Notes under the pieces: generated by a model
Told to the model about the DNA's origin: nothing
Database searches by the model: none
Seen by the model: only the letters and a program-made list of their open reading frames with translations
Assembly: GCA_937872385.1 (NCBI GenBank)
Contig: CALMSO010000015.1
Location: 1 to 41,511 of the forward strand
Direction: 5' to 3'
Length of the DNA stretch: 41,511 bases
Source of the DNA: an uncultured Saprospiraceae bacterium
GTDB taxonomy: Bacteria > Bacteroidota > Bacteroidia > Chitinophagales > Saprospiraceae
Program-made: the position numbers and the translations under genes
Part shown: positions 1-9,508 of the stretch, in pieces
Numbering within the stretch: position 1 is the stretch's first letter
Layout: each line of letters opens with the position of its first letter

Positions 1-139
1 CGAAGCGTGCAGCAGCAGGTGCGGCGGTCATATTCTCAGGGAAAGGGCTGCTCATAATCTGCTTTAAGGTGAAGGATTGCGCGAAAGCGCCGCCTTGTAG
101 TAGCCAGATAAGGCACAGGATGTAATAGCGGTTTTGCAT
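1..139 (-). CDS. N-terminal fragment of a secreted S9-type (prolyl oligopeptidase family) peptidase
   Basis: Only the first 46 codons are in the window; the gene runs off the left edge. The ATG is at 139. The first 20 or so residues form a signal peptide (hydrophobic core LCLIWLLQGGAFA followed by Q), so the product is exported. The mature start, SFTLKQIMSSPFPENMTAAP, resembles the beginning of secreted dipeptidyl-peptidase-like S9 proteins of Bacteroidota, whose first beta-propeller strand follows such a segment. The catalytic domain is outside the window, so this is a family-resemblance call only. It lies 120 bases downstream of the 5-oxoprolinase gene on the same strand. A joint role in peptide or pyroglutamate catabolism is possible but is inference. 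Confidence 0.55.
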   Translation of the reverse strand, partial: MQNRYYILCLIWLLQGGAFAQSFTLKQIMSSPFPENMTAAPAAARF

Positions 140-259
140 GTTTTAGGTGTTTTTACAAATCGAAAGTCGTTAGCGATGATGGTTATAGTCGGTCATAGCA
201 TCTGCATGGCAAAATACAAAAACAAACGCGATCACAAATGGCAAAATTCAGAAAAATCC

Positions 260-3200
260 CTACTTTTCAGGTGCTCCCCAGCCGCCGCCGCCGGGCGTTT
301 CGATGATGATGCGATCGCCCGTTTGCACCGTCCGACTGTCAATGCCATTCAAAATCAGCACTTTATCGTCTTTTGTTATCAAAGTTTGCTTGCCGCAAAG
401 CCCATCGGCTCCGCCATGTATGCCATAAGGCGCCACTTGCCGATGCTGACTGAGCAAAGTCATTTCCAAGGGTTCCAAAAATTCAATTGTTCGAATAATG
501 CCATCGCCGCCGCGCTGCTGCCCAGCCCCGCCGGAGTGCGGCCGCACCGCAAATTGCCACAAGCGCACCGGATAACGCCGCTCCAACTCTTCCGGGTCGG
601 TGATGCGCGTATTCGTCATGTGCTGATGTACTGCCGACCTGCCCCGCCATTGCGGCCCAGCTCCGGTGCCGCCGCCAATCGTTTCGTAATAGCCAAAACG
701 CTCGTTGCCAAACAAAAAATTGTTCATAGTGCCCTGGCTACAAGCCGCCAGCCCTAAGGCTTTGAGTAGGGTGTCCACTAAGCGCTGGCTCACTTCAGTA
801 TTGCCGCCCACCACTGCTGGATTTTCCTCGTCATTGTAGCTGAAATCGGGGTGTAAAAAAGACGTTGGCAGCTCAATTTGCACGTTTTTCATCAGTCCTT
901 CGTTGAGGGGGATGTCGCGGGCGCACCACAGGCGCAGCACGTAGAGCACCGCACTATAGACAATGGAAATATTGGCGTTCAGATTGCCCGGATGCACTGC
1001 CGAAGTGCCTGTAAAATCAAAGGTGATACGCCCGTTTTCTATGCGAATATGTACCCGAATGGTATGCCCGTCATCGAGCGCTTCTTCAGCTTTAAATGAT
1101 TGATTATCAAAATGTTTTAACACCTCATTGAGCGCATTTTCGGCTGTTTGTTTCAATTTATTCATATAATAATCCACTTTGGACAATCCGTGCTCTTGCA
1201 CCAATGCCCGCAAGGCCGCCTCGCCTACCCGCAAGGCCGCCAGCGCGGCCTTGATATCCGCCAAGTTCTCCGCCAGCGCGCGCGTCGGGAAAGGCGCGGT
1301 TTGCAATAAATGCTCTACCGCTGCCCATTGTAAAACGCCGTTTTGTACTAAATACATCGGCGGAATGACCACGCCCTCTTCTACGAGGCTGCGCGCATCC
1401 GGGGGCATGGAGCCGGGCCGCTTGCCGCCAATTTCGGCGTGGTGCGCTCGATTGACTACGTAGCCAATTCGTTCATTATCAGGGGTATAAACCGCACTCA
1501 ACAGCGTGACATCTGGCAGATGCGAGCCACCGTATTTCGGATGATTGGTAATGACGACGTCGCCTGGCCCAAGCGGAATAGCCGACTCCACCAATCGGGC
1601 ACAAATACCCAAACTCCCTAAATGCACAGGAATATGGGGCGCATTGACCAACAACGCTGCCGAGGCATCCAGCAGCGCGCAGGAAAAATCGAGGCGTTCT
1701 TTGACATTCACCGAGAAAGCGGTGCGTTGTAGCTGAGCGCCCATTTCGGTAGCAATAGCTGCAAAACGATTGGTAAACAACTCCAGCTCCACGGCTTCTT
1801 TGAGGTTCTCCGTCAACGGGTCGTTCAATGTTTGACGCTCAACTACAATATTTTGATCTTGCCGCACCGTAGCGAGCCAACCAGCTTCTACATAAGCAGT
1901 TGAATTGGGGTTCAAAATAATGGCAGGCCCCACTATTTGCGCACCTTCTGAAAGTTTTTCCCAGTAAAAAATGGACGTGTTGCCCTGTTTTTTGTCGGCT
2001 TCTGCTAAGAAAATAGGCGGCGCGACCACAGGCGCAGGCAATGGCATGGACCGAACGCCCACTATGACGCGCAGGCTTTCCACTTCTATGGTCTGACCCT
2101 CTGGGAAATGCCCAAACAACTGCCGATATTGCGTACCGAAATCATCGAGCAACTGCTCCGCTGCCCGGAAAGGTATTTCAAGCGTGCTCTCCTGCCCTTG
2201 AAAACGCAAATAGACCAACCGGTGCACCACTTCCAATGTTTCAGGCGCGTGCCCCATTTCTTCTAAGGCAGTCCGCCCTTGCTCGATAAGCTGGTGCAAC
2301 ATGCGCCTCAATTGCAAGGCACAATTTGACAGTGGTGCGAGTACCTGTCTTGCTACCAGCCGCTCTATGCGCGCGTACCCTATGCCATAAGCACTCAGCA
2401 ATCCACCATCATAAGGTAAAATAAGTGTATCTATTTCAAGCTGTTCGGCAATTTTGCAAGCGTGCAAACCACCTGCCCCACCGAAGGCCAGCAACGCGTA
2501 GTCGCGGGGGTCAAAGCCATTGGCGACAGAGATTTTACGAATGGCACCGGACATTTTTTCGTTGGCAATTTGTTCAAAACCCCGCAGCAATTCTATCTGC
2601 GAATAAGGCGTGCCCGTTTGTTGTTGAATTTCCTTTTGCAATTGGCGCAAAGCTGCTCGCGCCAGCTCAATGTGCACCGGAATGCCCATGGCGGAAGGTT
2701 CTAATTTGCCGAGCAAAAGATTCACATCGGTGATGGTGAGCGGGCCGCCCGCGCCGTAGCAAGCGGGGCCAGGGTGAGCACCTGCACTTTCGGGGCCCAC
2801 GCAAAGCTTATGCCCGTCGAACGAGCAGATGGAGCCGCCGCCAGCCGCCACCGTTTCGATGGCAAGCGAAGGGCTGAGCATTTCGGCATCGCCTACTTTG
2901 GTGACAAACCGGTAGTCGTAGCTTTCCGCAATACGTGCTGCGTCGGTGCTGGTGCCGCCCATATCGAAGGTGAGTACCCGCTCAAAGCCAAGTGTACGAG
3001 CAATGCGACCAGCGCCTACCACGCCTCCGGCCGGGCCACTTAGCAAGCTATCTTTGGGTTGGAAATCGGTAGCGGCTGACAACCCGCCGGCACTGGTCAT
3101 CACGAGCAATGTTGATTGGGCGCCCAGTTTTTCTTGGATGCGTTGCAAATATTGATGAATGACTGGCGACAAGTAAGCGTTGACCAAGGTAGTTTGGGCC

Positions 3201-4018
3201 CGAGGCACTATTTTGATAGCTGGCGCTAACCGATGCGAGCAAGAGACGAAGCCAAAGCCAGCCCGGGCAAGTGCCGTGGCGAGTTGTTGCTCGTGTACCG
3301 AATTGCGATAAGCATGGAGCAAGCTGATAGCTACGGCCTCAGGTTGTATTATTTGTAGAGCCGCGACAATACGTTCGATTTCCGCTTCGGTCAGGGGTCG
3401 GAGGATTGTGCCCTCGGCATCGAGTCGCTCCGCAACCTCGAGTACTTGCTCGTACAAAAGATTGGGTTCCGGAATATTCAGTTGGAATAGATGCGGCCGC
3501 TGCTGCATACCGATATAGACCAAATCTCGGAAGCCCTTCGTTACTAAAAAAGCGACTTTGGCACCTTTTTTTTCCAGCAGGGCGTTAGTGCCTTTAGTCG
3601 AGCCGAGCCGCATGGACATTGGTGGAAGTGATTGATTTAGTGGTGTTTGTGTAACAATGCGTGCTGCTAATACAGGCGCTTCTTCGCGGGCGGTAATTTC
3701 AAAATCGGCACCGGTGGGCAGTTGTACGGCACGGTCGAGGGTGAGCAGATTTTGCTGAAAATCAATAGATACGACGCGGGCAAGTACTTCCGTTTGTCCG
3801 GGCAATAAAAATTCGTAACCTTGAAAAATGTCGGTTGCAATGCGCCATTGTTGCGAAAAACGAAACTGTTGCGGCGTGATTGCTCCAAGTAATCGTCCTC
3901 GCAAAGCACTGTTGCTCAGCACCTTAATGCGCTGTGCGATACCTTCGGGGCTGACGGCGATACAATCCGTGAACGTACCTCCGGTGTCAATCCGGATTTC
4001 CCATTTTGCTGCGTTCAT
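260..4018 (-). CDS. Fused HyuA-HyuB hydantoinase/5-oxoprolinase (ATP-dependent)
   Basis: A 1252-residue protein, close to the length of eukaryotic 5-oxoprolinase, which opens 5-oxoproline to glutamate using ATP. The HyuA half (about 1-700) starts with the phosphate-binding motif GGTFTD (residues 13-18) and has a second ASKHA-type motif, MGGTSTD, followed by AAGGGS. The HyuB half (about 735-1250) has [27 protein letters not shown] and the C-terminal ETPGGGGWG, all typical of HyuB. About 100 residues with a beta-rich look are inserted between the N-terminal motif and the segment [17 protein letters not shown] have seen such an insertion in other fused bacterial members. The family also includes N-methylhydantoinases and acetophenone carboxylases, so the substrate is not certain, but the single-chain fusion favours 5-oxoprolinase. 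The start ATG at 4018 is the first in frame and gives the expected N-terminus. It is divergent from the TPR gene at 4251. Confidence 0.88.
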   Translation of the reverse strand: MNAAKWEIRIDTGGTFTDCIAVSPEGIAQRIKVLSNSALRGRLLGAITPQQFRFSQQWRIATDIFQGYEFLLPGQTEVLARVVSIDFQQNLLTLDRAVQLPTGADFEITAREEAPVLAARIVTQTPLNQSLPPMSMRLGSTKGTNALLEKKGAKVAFLVTKGFRDLVYIGMQQRPHLFQLNIPEPNLLYEQVLEVAERLDAEGTILRPLTEAEIERIVAALQIIQPEAVAISLLHAYRNSVHEQQLATALARAGFGFVSCSHRLAPAIKIVPRAQTTLVNAYLSPVIHQYLQRIQEKLGAQSTLLVMTSAGGLSAATDFQPKDSLLSGPAGGVVGAGRIARTLGFERVLTFDMGGTSTDAARIAESYDYRFVTKVGDAEMLSPSLAIETVAAGGGSICSFDGHKLCVGPESAGAHPGPACYGAGGPLTITDVNLLLGKLEPSAMGIPVHIELARAALRQLQKEIQQQTGTPYSQIELLRGFEQIANEKMSGAIRKISVANGFDPRDYALLAFGGAGGLHACKIAEQLEIDTLILPYDGGLLSAYGIGYARIERLVARQVLAPLSNCALQLRRMLHQLIEQGRTALEEMGHAPETLEVVHRLVYLRFQGQESTLEIPFRAAEQLLDDFGTQYRQLFGHFPEGQTIEVESLRVIVGVRSMPLPAPVVAPPIFLAEADKKQGNTSIFYWEKLSEGAQIVGPAIILNPNSTAYVEAGWLATVRQDQNIVVERQTLNDPLTENLKEAVELELFTNRFAAIATEMGAQLQRTAFSVNVKERLDFSCALLDASAALLVNAPHIPVHLGSLGICARLVESAIPLGPGDVVITNHPKYGGSHLPDVTLLSAVYTPDNERIGYVVNRAHHAEIGGKRPGSMPPDARSLVEEGVVIPPMYLVQNGVLQWAAVEHLLQTAPFPTRALAENLADIKAALAALRVGEAALRALVQEHGLSKVDYYMNKLKQTAENALNEVLKHFDNQSFKAEEALDDGHTIRVHIRIENGRITFDFTGTSAVHPGNLNANISIVYSAVLYVLRLWCARDIPLNEGLMKNVQIELPTSFLHPDFSYNDEENPAVVGGNTEVSQRLVDTLLKALGLAACSQGTMNNFLFGNERFGYYETIGGGTGAGPQWRGRSAVHQHMTNTRITDPEELERRYPVRLWQFAVRPHSGGAGQQRGGDGIIRTIEFLEPLEMTLLSQHRQVAPYGIHGGADGLCGKQTLITKDDKVLILNGIDSRTVQTGDRIIIETPGGGGWGAPEK

Positions 4019-4214
4019 GTATTTTATTTGTAATTCCCGGATACCAGATAATGGACTATAGACTTGTGCTTTTGCCCGTCTGTTCTAAAAAAAACATGTT
4101 TCAATTAGCTCGAAATCAGATTTTTACAAATAAAAATATTTTATTTTGACTCAAGCAGACCTTTGTTAAAGTAGAATTAATTTTCTGATACTGCCAAAAG
4201 TAACGATTATCTAC

Positions 4215-4222
4215 TATATTTG
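4215..4222 (+). promoter_or_regulatory. Putative -7 promoter element for the TPR gene
   Basis: TATATTTG matches the Bacteroidota sigma-ABfr -7 consensus TAnnTTTG exactly and ends 28 bases before the ATG at 4251. I do not see a convincing TTTG -33 box at the expected spacing. Confidence 0.45.
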
Positions 4223-4250
4223 TCTGTAATAGAAACCGAGGAATATTTCA

Positions 4251-5114
4251 ATGCAAGTACCAGCAGACATAGTGGCTTTGTTTCATGAGGCGGAAGTGTA
4301 TCACCAGCGCGGGGATGTGTACAATGCGGTGAAACTGTGCAAGGGCATCATCAGGCGCCTGCCCGACTGGCACCCGCCGTATGCGCTATTGGGGCTTGTT
4401 TATAAATATCGGCACGACTGGAAGGCAGCATTGCATTATAATAAAAAGGCGGTGTCATTAGATGCTTCCGACCGGATGGCTTGGTGGAATGTGGGCATTG
4501 CCGCTACGGCACTAAAAAAAACACGCTTAGCCCGCAGTGTTTGGCAAAAATTTGGCTTCAGCAACGCTGACCAGCGCATGCTGCCTGCCCTGAAAAGTGC
4601 GCGCATACCTTGGGGCGACCAGTTTGACATGATCTGGGTACGCCCGATAGACCCGGTGCGCGGAATCATTGACAATATACCAGCGCCCGGCACAGACCGT
4701 CGTTTCCGCGATATTGTGTTGCTCGATGGCGTAGTAGCGGGGTACAATGTAGCACAGCAACGCCGTATTCCGGTATATGAAGAATTGGGGCTTTACAAAC
4801 GCTCGCTGTATCATACCTATTCCTGTTGGATTGCGCCCGTAGCCCCCCACGACGTAGCGCGCCTTGCCGAGCTTTGTGCGGCAGCGGATTTGGGCTTTGA
4901 AAACTGGTCGAATGCGGCCTGGGTCTTTGCACCACAAATGGAGCGTGCTCTGCCAGAGTATTATGGCCCAAGTGCCTTCCCCTTGTCGGCGGCCGCCACC
5001 GAAACCCATCACATCGCTATTGCTGCCCCTTCCTTGCCGGAAGCGGAAATGGTATTGCGCAATTGGCAAATCATTAGCTTGGGGCATTTTGGCAACCTAA
5101 CCTGCCATTTGTAA
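4251..5114 (+). CDS. TPR-containing protein of unknown function
   Basis: 287 residues with no signal peptide, so probably cytoplasmic. Residues about 8-110 contain two to three tetratricopeptide repeats, recognisable from the spacing of W/G/Y/A positions in segments such as PPYALLGLVYKYRHDWKAA and AWWNVGIAATALKK. The remaining ~175 residues are a separate domain with an RPIDPVRGIIDNIPAP segment and a later HDVARLAEL helix. I recall similar TPR-plus-C-terminal-domain proteins in Bacteroidota and Planctomycetota with no assigned function. TPRs mediate protein contacts, so an adaptor role is plausible but unproven. A lipoprotein gene follows after 26 bases, suggesting co-transcription. Confidence 0.75.
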   Translation: MQVPADIVALFHEAEVYHQRGDVYNAVKLCKGIIRRLPDWHPPYALLGLVYKYRHDWKAALHYNKKAVSLDASDRMAWWNVGIAATALKKTRLARSVWQKFGFSNADQRMLPALKSARIPWGDQFDMIWVRPIDPVRGIIDNIPAPGTDRRFRDIVLLDGVVAGYNVAQQRRIPVYEELGLYKRSLYHTYSCWIAPVAPHDVARLAELCAAADLGFENWSNAAWVFAPQMERALPEYYGPSAFPLSAAATETHHIAIAAPSLPEAEMVLRNWQIISLGHFGNLTCHL

Positions 5115-5140
5115 GTTTTTTCTATTCAAACGTCGAAAAT

Positions 5141-5767
5141 ATGAGAGCTGCACTGCCCATTTTTTGTATTTTAATAATATTATTTTCTTGCAAAAGCGAT
5201 CCGAAAAAAGCGACGGATGAAACGGCTGCCCCGCTCGAAAACGATTTTCTCATAGTGCCAGGCGAGCGCGTGGGCATTATCACCGGCGAGACTACGGAAG
5301 AAACCGTGGAAGACTTCTTCGGGCAGGAAAATGTGAAAATAACCAGCTTGTACATGGGCGAAGAAGCGGAGCGCGAAGGCGTGGTGGTGTTTCCGGGTAC
5401 CGAAAATGAAATAGAAATCGTATGGGAACTGGCCGCCAACATTGGCCGACCTGCATTTGTGCGATTAAATAAAGAAAATAGCGCTTGGAAAACAAAACAA
5501 GGCGTGCGCGTGGGCATGACGCTCGAAGCACTCGAAGCCATCAATGGGCAGCCCTTTACGTTTTACGGTTTTGAATGGGATTTTGGAGGATTGGTGACTG
5601 ACTGGAACAACGGTAAGCTAAGCCCTTACTTGGTAGTGGCGCTGATGCCACAAGATTTTGACGCGCTAACACCCGACCTGCTCGGCGAGGTAGTGCTTTC
5701 ATCCGACGACCCAAAGGTGCGCGCAGTGGCCCCAAAAATCGGCTCGATGGTAGTCACGTTTTATTAA
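5141..5767 (+). CDS. Hypothetical lipoprotein
   Basis: 208 residues. The N-terminus is a type II signal peptide: a short hydrophobic stretch ending in ILFSC, with the lipidated cysteine at residue 17, followed by a charged spacer (KSDPKKATDETAAP). The mature domain begins with FLIVPGERVGIITGETTEE and looks like a small alpha/beta periplasmic domain. Repeated phrases about GxRVGxxT and GVRVGMTLEALEAINGQPFTF suggest two related halves of the kind seen in proteins with a G-x-T-x-x-x-L/V motif, but I do not recognise a named family. No catalytic motif is visible. It follows the TPR gene by 26 bases on the same strand. Confidence 0.75.
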   Translation: MRAALPIFCILIILFSCKSDPKKATDETAAPLENDFLIVPGERVGIITGETTEETVEDFFGQENVKITSLYMGEEAEREGVVVFPGTENEIEIVWELAANIGRPAFVRLNKENSAWKTKQGVRVGMTLEALEAINGQPFTFYGFEWDFGGLVTDWNNGKLSPYLVVALMPQDFDALTPDLLGEVVLSSDDPKVRAVAPKIGSMVVTFY

Positions 5768-5807
5768 TCCAATAAAGTTGGCAGGCGATTAGGCATTTAT
5801 TACTATT

Positions 5808-5815
5808 TACATTTG
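5808..5815 (+). promoter_or_regulatory. Putative -7 promoter element for the membrane protein at 5851
   Basis: TACATTTG fits TAnnTTTG and lies 35 bases before the ATG at 5851. No good -33 box is seen at 19-21 bases upstream, so this is a weak call. Confidence 0.35.
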
Positions 5816-5850
5816 AATCAAAAACATTCCAAAATAATAAAAAACCGAAC

Positions 5851-6618
5851 ATGAAAGCAGCAAATTATCCGCGTTTGCGCGAAGCTATTGAAAATGGTTA
5901 CGAACTTGACTTCGGCCGCTACATTTCAGAAGGAATTGATATTTTCAAAAAGAACATAGGCGGCTTCGTGGGCTTCACTGCGCTCTATTTCTTTTCGATG
6001 TTTATCTTAGCAGTGATACCTTTCATCGGAGGCCTTGCAGCTATGATTGTAGCACCGGCGCTGAGCGTTGGTTTTTATCTCATGGCACACCGCTTACAAC
6101 GCGGCGAAAACCCTGAATTTAACTACTTTTTCCGGGGGTTTGATTACTTGGGCCAGCTGATTGTGCTCTACATTGTCATTGCTTTCTTGATATTTTTGGC
6201 TTTTAGTCCAATCTTTTTTAGTGCTTTTGCTTTCGCTATTTTTGATGCCAGACTGACGGATTGGCCATTTAGCACCGACGGATTTCCATGGTGGATTTTC
6301 CTCACTATTTTGCCAATTATTTACCTCGCTATTGCTTGGCGCTGGGCACCTATGTTTATCATTTTTTATGATATGAATTTCTGGGAAGCCATGGAAGCCA
6401 GTCGTAAAATAGTAAATAAAAATTTTGGTATGATGCTATTGCTGGCAATCATTGTCAGTATGCTGGGCAGCATTGGCTACGTGGCCTTGCTCGTGGGCAT
6501 TTTTGTAACGTATCCGGCCGCACTCTGTATGGATTATGCCGCTTTCGCCGATGTAACGGGCTTGCTGGAAGAAGGTGAGCAACAGCACGACGACATCACA
6601 GAGCACCTCGTGGAGTAG
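5851..6618 (+). CDS. Polytopic inner-membrane protein, DUF975-like
   Basis: 255 residues with about five or six hydrophobic segments (roughly 36-58, 60-82, 100-125, 142-165 and 197-228) between a polar N-terminus and an acidic C-terminal tail (LLEEGEQQHDDITEH). The N-terminal segment FGRYISEGIDIFKKNIGGFVGFT, a pair of membrane helices, and the amphipathic FWEAMEASRKIVNKNFGMML segment resemble the YesL/DUF975-type integral membrane proteins that are widespread and uncharacterised in Bacteroidota. No active-site or transport motif is visible. The gene ends convergent to the rhomboid gene at 6798. Confidence 0.7.
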   Translation: MKAANYPRLREAIENGYELDFGRYISEGIDIFKKNIGGFVGFTALYFFSMFILAVIPFIGGLAAMIVAPALSVGFYLMAHRLQRGENPEFNYFFRGFDYLGQLIVLYIVIAFLIFLAFSPIFFSAFAFAIFDARLTDWPFSTDGFPWWIFLTILPIIYLAIAWRWAPMFIIFYDMNFWEAMEASRKIVNKNFGMMLLLAIIVSMLGSIGYVALLVGIFVTYPAALCMDYAAFADVTGLLEEGEQQHDDITEHLVE

Positions 6619-6658
6619 CCATGATTGCAATGAAATAAGTAATGGGGTATTGTTGTTT

Positions 6659-6693
6659 TGTTAACTTGTGAATGTTATCTGTTAATTGTTAAT
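6659..6693. repeat. Degenerate 7-bp tandem array (TGTTAAT type)
   Basis: Five consecutive 7-base units: TGTTAAC, TTGTGAA, TGTTATC, TGTTAAT, TGTTAAT, followed by looser 7-base steps (ATGGTTA, TGTAATT). It lies in the 179-base spacer between the convergent membrane-protein and rhomboid genes. No further gene or clear terminator is seen in this spacer. Confidence 0.6.
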
Positions 6694-6797
6694 GGGCGAA
6701 ATGGTTATGTAATTGCAAATCAATTGTTTATAATTTTTGCATTCAAAATAATTATATCCGAGGACTTATGATATAATGGTTGAACGATAAACTGCGC

Positions 6798-7514
6798 TTA
6801 GCTTTTGTTAGAAAACCAATCGGGAAAGCCACTTTGGCGCTCTTGTTCGCGCTCGGCTTTCGTCTTTTCAAAAGCGTCCCGGTTGAGGAAAAATGCATCT
6901 TCCTGTGGGTGCTCATCCCAAGAGTAGCGGGGCTTTTCTTCGTCTCGCTCAATAGCTTCCCGAAACCAGAATGCCGTAAACACGCCTGCGATAGCACCAG
7001 CGAGATGCCCCTGCCAGGAGACGTGCTCCTTGCCGCCAGGAAAAATGCCGACAAACATGGAGCCGAAGTAAAACAAAACAATTAATGCTAATGCAATCGA
7101 GCGAATATTGCGCCTTAAAATACCGGTACTCAGCACAAATGCCCACAAACCATACAACACCGCGCTGGCGCCAATATGCCAAGCCATCTGAAACGGCATC
7201 AGCCAAGTGAATAGCCCGCTGAGGAGATAAATCATAATAAACGAAGAAAAAGCTACCCGCCGGTAGAAAAAAACAAGCATGGCTCCCAGCATAAATAGCG
7301 GCGGAGTATTGGCGAGCAAATGCCCCCAGCCACCGTGCAGCAGCGGCATGAACAGTACCCCGCGCAGCCCCCAGCCCTTGAGCGGATATACGCCCAACCA
7401 GCCCAGATCAAAACCGGACAGCACCTGTAGCAGATGAACCAGCCAGATGGCTACAATAAGATAAGCCGGCAACAGCAGACTTTCCCTGAGTTTGAGAGAC
7501 AATTTCTGAAACAT
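6798..7514 (-). CDS. Rhomboid-family intramembrane serine protease
   Basis: 238 residues with about six membrane helices. The family hallmark HGGWGHLLANT (residues about 60-70) in the first loop and helix 2 is present, as are the serine of helix 4 (HIGASAVLYG, Ser117) and the helix-6 histidine (SWQGHLAGAIAG, His170) of the catalytic dyad. Oddity: the usual GxSG motif reads GASA, with alanine in place of the second glycine, which contributes to the tight helix packing in characterised rhomboids. The C-terminal ~50 residues are a soluble charged tail (RYSWDEHPQEDAFFLNRD). The gene lies 48 bases downstream of pfkA on the same strand. Substrates cannot be predicted. Confidence 0.88.
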   Translation of the reverse strand: MFQKLSLKLRESLLLPAYLIVAIWLVHLLQVLSGFDLGWLGVYPLKGWGLRGVLFMPLLHGGWGHLLANTPPLFMLGAMLVFFYRRVAFSSFIMIYLLSGLFTWLMPFQMAWHIGASAVLYGLWAFVLSTGILRRNIRSIALALIVLFYFGSMFVGIFPGGKEHVSWQGHLAGAIAGVFTAFWFREAIERDEEKPRYSWDEHPQEDAFFLNRDAFEKTKAEREQERQSGFPDWFSNKS

Positions 7515-7562
7515 AATAACGGCGCAGTTGGTGTAGAAAAAACTGCGGCTACGGCCCGCAAG

Positions 7563-8537
7563 TTACGATAATACTTCAACCATTTCCAGCAGCATTGGGT
7601 TGATGTCCATGTGGTGTTTCGTGGCTTTTTCAAAAGGAGTATGAACAATCTGCCGGTTTACCTCGCCAATCATCACCGCGTTTTGCCCTTCGAGTAATGC
7701 TTTTACCGCGGCCATACCCATGCGGCTGGCGCGCACCCGCTCTAAGCAGGTAGGGCGGCCGCCCCGCTGGATGTGCCCCAAAATGGTCACTTTGATTTCC
7801 CAATGCCCGGAAAAGCGTTTTTTCACTTCTTCAGCCACCTTAAAAGCACCACCTTCCTCATCGCCTTCGGCCACTACTACGATGCTGGAGGTCTTTTTGC
7901 GATGATAATTCTTTTCCAGCACCTTCACTAAGTTGTCAATGCTCATCTTCGTTTCCGGTATCAAAATAGCTTCCGCACCGGTGGCAATGCCCGTAGAAAG
8001 TGCGATGAAGCCCGCGTCGCGGCCCATCACCTCTACAAAAAACAGGCGGTCGTGCGCGTTGGCGGTATCCTTGATGTTGTCAATGGCGTTCATGGCCGTA
8101 TTAATCGCCGTATCGTAGCCGATGGTGTAATCCGTGCCATAGAGGTCGTTGTCAATGGTGCCTGGGCAGCCCACGAAACAAATATCTGGGTACTCTGCCA
8201 TGAAGGTCAGCGCGCCGCGAAACGAGCCATCGCCACCAATGACCACCAATTTGTCAATGCCGGCTTTTTGCAATTGGGCATAAGCCGCCTGACGACCTTC
8301 CGGGGTTCTGAATTCTTCGCTGCGAGCCGAGCGCAAAATCGTGCCGCCGAGGTGAATAATACCACTCACGGAGTTAGATTGCAAAGGCAGAAAATCGCCT
8401 TCTATCATACCTTGATAGCCGCGCTGAATGCCCACTACTTCTATGCCGTAGTGAATGGCCGTACGTACCACTGCCCGCAGGCAGGCGTTCATGCCCGGCG
8501 CGTCGCCGCCAGAGGTGAAAACTGCAATTTTTTTCAT
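7563..8537 (-). CDS. pfkA: ATP-dependent 6-phosphofructokinase
   Basis: 324 residues, the standard length of bacterial PfkA, which phosphorylates fructose 6-phosphate to the 1,6-bisphosphate in glycolysis. The N-terminal ATP-binding SGGDAPGMN (9-17), GGDGSFRGA (101-109) and the catalytic loop PGTIDND (125-131, Asp129 as base) are intact, as is MGRDAGFIAL. Gly at position 104 in GGDGS points to ATP rather than pyrophosphate as phosphate donor (PPi enzymes have GGDDS). The ATG at 8537 gives the canonical MKKIAVFTSGGDAPGMN start. The upstream proline-rich gene is 31 bases away and the rhomboid gene 48 bases downstream, all on the minus strand, so an operon is likely. Confidence 0.96.
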   Translation of the reverse strand: MKKIAVFTSGGDAPGMNACLRAVVRTAIHYGIEVVGIQRGYQGMIEGDFLPLQSNSVSGIIHLGGTILRSARSEEFRTPEGRQAAYAQLQKAGIDKLVVIGGDGSFRGALTFMAEYPDICFVGCPGTIDNDLYGTDYTIGYDTAINTAMNAIDNIKDTANAHDRLFFVEVMGRDAGFIALSTGIATGAEAILIPETKMSIDNLVKVLEKNYHRKKTSSIVVVAEGDEEGGAFKVAEEVKKRFSGHWEIKVTILGHIQRGGRPTCLERVRASRMGMAAVKALLEGQNAVMIGEVNRQIVHTPFEKATKHHMDINPMLLEMVEVLS

Positions 8538-8568
8538 GCTTTAATGTGTATGAAATAGGGAATTAACT

Positions 8569-9231
8569 TCAGGTATATCGTCTTCTGACGGTTTTGATAA
8601 AGCTTTGCGCAATTTCCATGCGTTCCTCCTCTGTCCAGTCGTATTGCTCGGCGAGGCTCATCAGCAGGCTTTTAGCTTCTTCAATGGTTTCAAATTTGTT
8701 CATCAAGGTCAATGAATCATTGAAAGCGGTAGAATCTCTTCCAAATAACTCGTTGATATACAGAAGCTTATCATTAATAGCAAAGGCTTTGGTCAAATCA
8801 GTAACCGGCCTTTCACCCAATTTTTCCGAAAGCTCGCGGGCCTGCCGAAAATCAAACAGGATGCTGAAATTGGCAGGGTCGCTTACGCGGCCGCGTTGCG
8901 CAGCTGGCGGCGGTGGCGGCTCTTGCCGAATTGGCTGGACAGGCGGCGCCGGGGGTGGCTCAGGAGCGCTCACTTTGGGAGGCGTGTATTCCACGCGCGG
9001 CGGCGGCGGTGTTTCCGCGGGTTTGGGCGCAGGCGCTGGCGGCGGCGGCGGCGCGGCAGGTGGTGCTGGTTGTACCAACTCATTGGTATTCAGATACGAT
9101 TCGTACAATTGCCGCACATAGCTCAGCATCAGATCGCGCTCGATGGCGGCCACCGGCCCCTTATTCAGGCGGATGCTTTTATGCAGGGAATTGATTTTTT
9201 CGAGCAAGATTTGAGCTTGTTGCAAATCCAT
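8569..9231 (-). CDS. Conserved Bacteroidota protein with central proline-rich linker
   Basis: 220 residues. The N-terminal ~60 residues are helical (LQQAQILLEKINSLHKSIRL, then LSYVRQLYESYL). Residues about 65-125 are an Ala/Pro-rich flexible linker. The C-terminal ~90 residues form a helical domain with the pattern FDFRQARELSEKLGERPVTD, INELFGRDSTAFN and YDWTEEERMEIAQSFIKTV. I recognise this C-terminal pattern as a conserved family found across Bacteroidota with no known function. There is no signal peptide or membrane segment. Position 31 bases upstream of pfkA suggests co-transcription. The linker makes it a candidate scaffolding or tethering protein, which is inference. Confidence 0.75.
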   Translation of the reverse strand: MDLQQAQILLEKINSLHKSIRLNKGPVAAIERDLMLSYVRQLYESYLNTNELVQPAPPAAPPPPPAPAPKPAETPPPPRVEYTPPKVSAPEPPPAPPVQPIRQEPPPPPAAQRGRVSDPANFSILFDFRQARELSEKLGERPVTDLTKAFAINDKLLYINELFGRDSTAFNDSLTLMNKFETIEEAKSLLMSLAEQYDWTEEERMEIAQSFIKTVRRRYT

Positions 9232-9422
9232 TATTTTCAGACTTTTGATAATATGATTCGGCGAAAGCCGCAGCGGCCATCGGCTTGTTTTATAATTAGA
9301 CCCCAGTGCGAAAAAGCTAATCGCCTGTTTTACAGCTATTTAAAATGTCAATATTGCATAGCTATGCACTTGACTTTGCGTTATACAACAATTTACCCGG
9401 CGCTTCAGACGGCTTCCATTGC

Positions 9423-9455
9423 CAAATATAAAACAGTTGCCGGATACTGACCGAA
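9423..9455 (-). promoter_or_regulatory. Putative promoter for the proline-rich gene and pfkA
   Basis: On the minus strand, TATATTTG (9430-9423) matches the -7 consensus TAnnTTTG, and TTCG (9455-9452), one mismatch from TTTG, lies 21 bases upstream. The predicted leader to the ATG at 9231 would be about 185 bases, which is long; I see no riboswitch-like structure in it. Confidence 0.4.
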
Positions 9456-9508
9456 CATTTTACGATGCTTTTTATGTATAAAAACGGATAAGCCCTTAGA
9501 AAGTGCCG

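Noticed and set aside
7523..7547. Terminator between pfkA and the rhomboid gene
   Set aside because: A 7-bp stem (CGCAGTT with AACTGCG) is present but no T-run follows it on the minus strand, so termination is unlikely.
8896..9450. 184-codon Arg/Trp-rich open frame on the plus strand
   Set aside because: It is a by-product of the GC-rich codons of the proline-rich linker on the minus strand; the composition is unlike a real protein.
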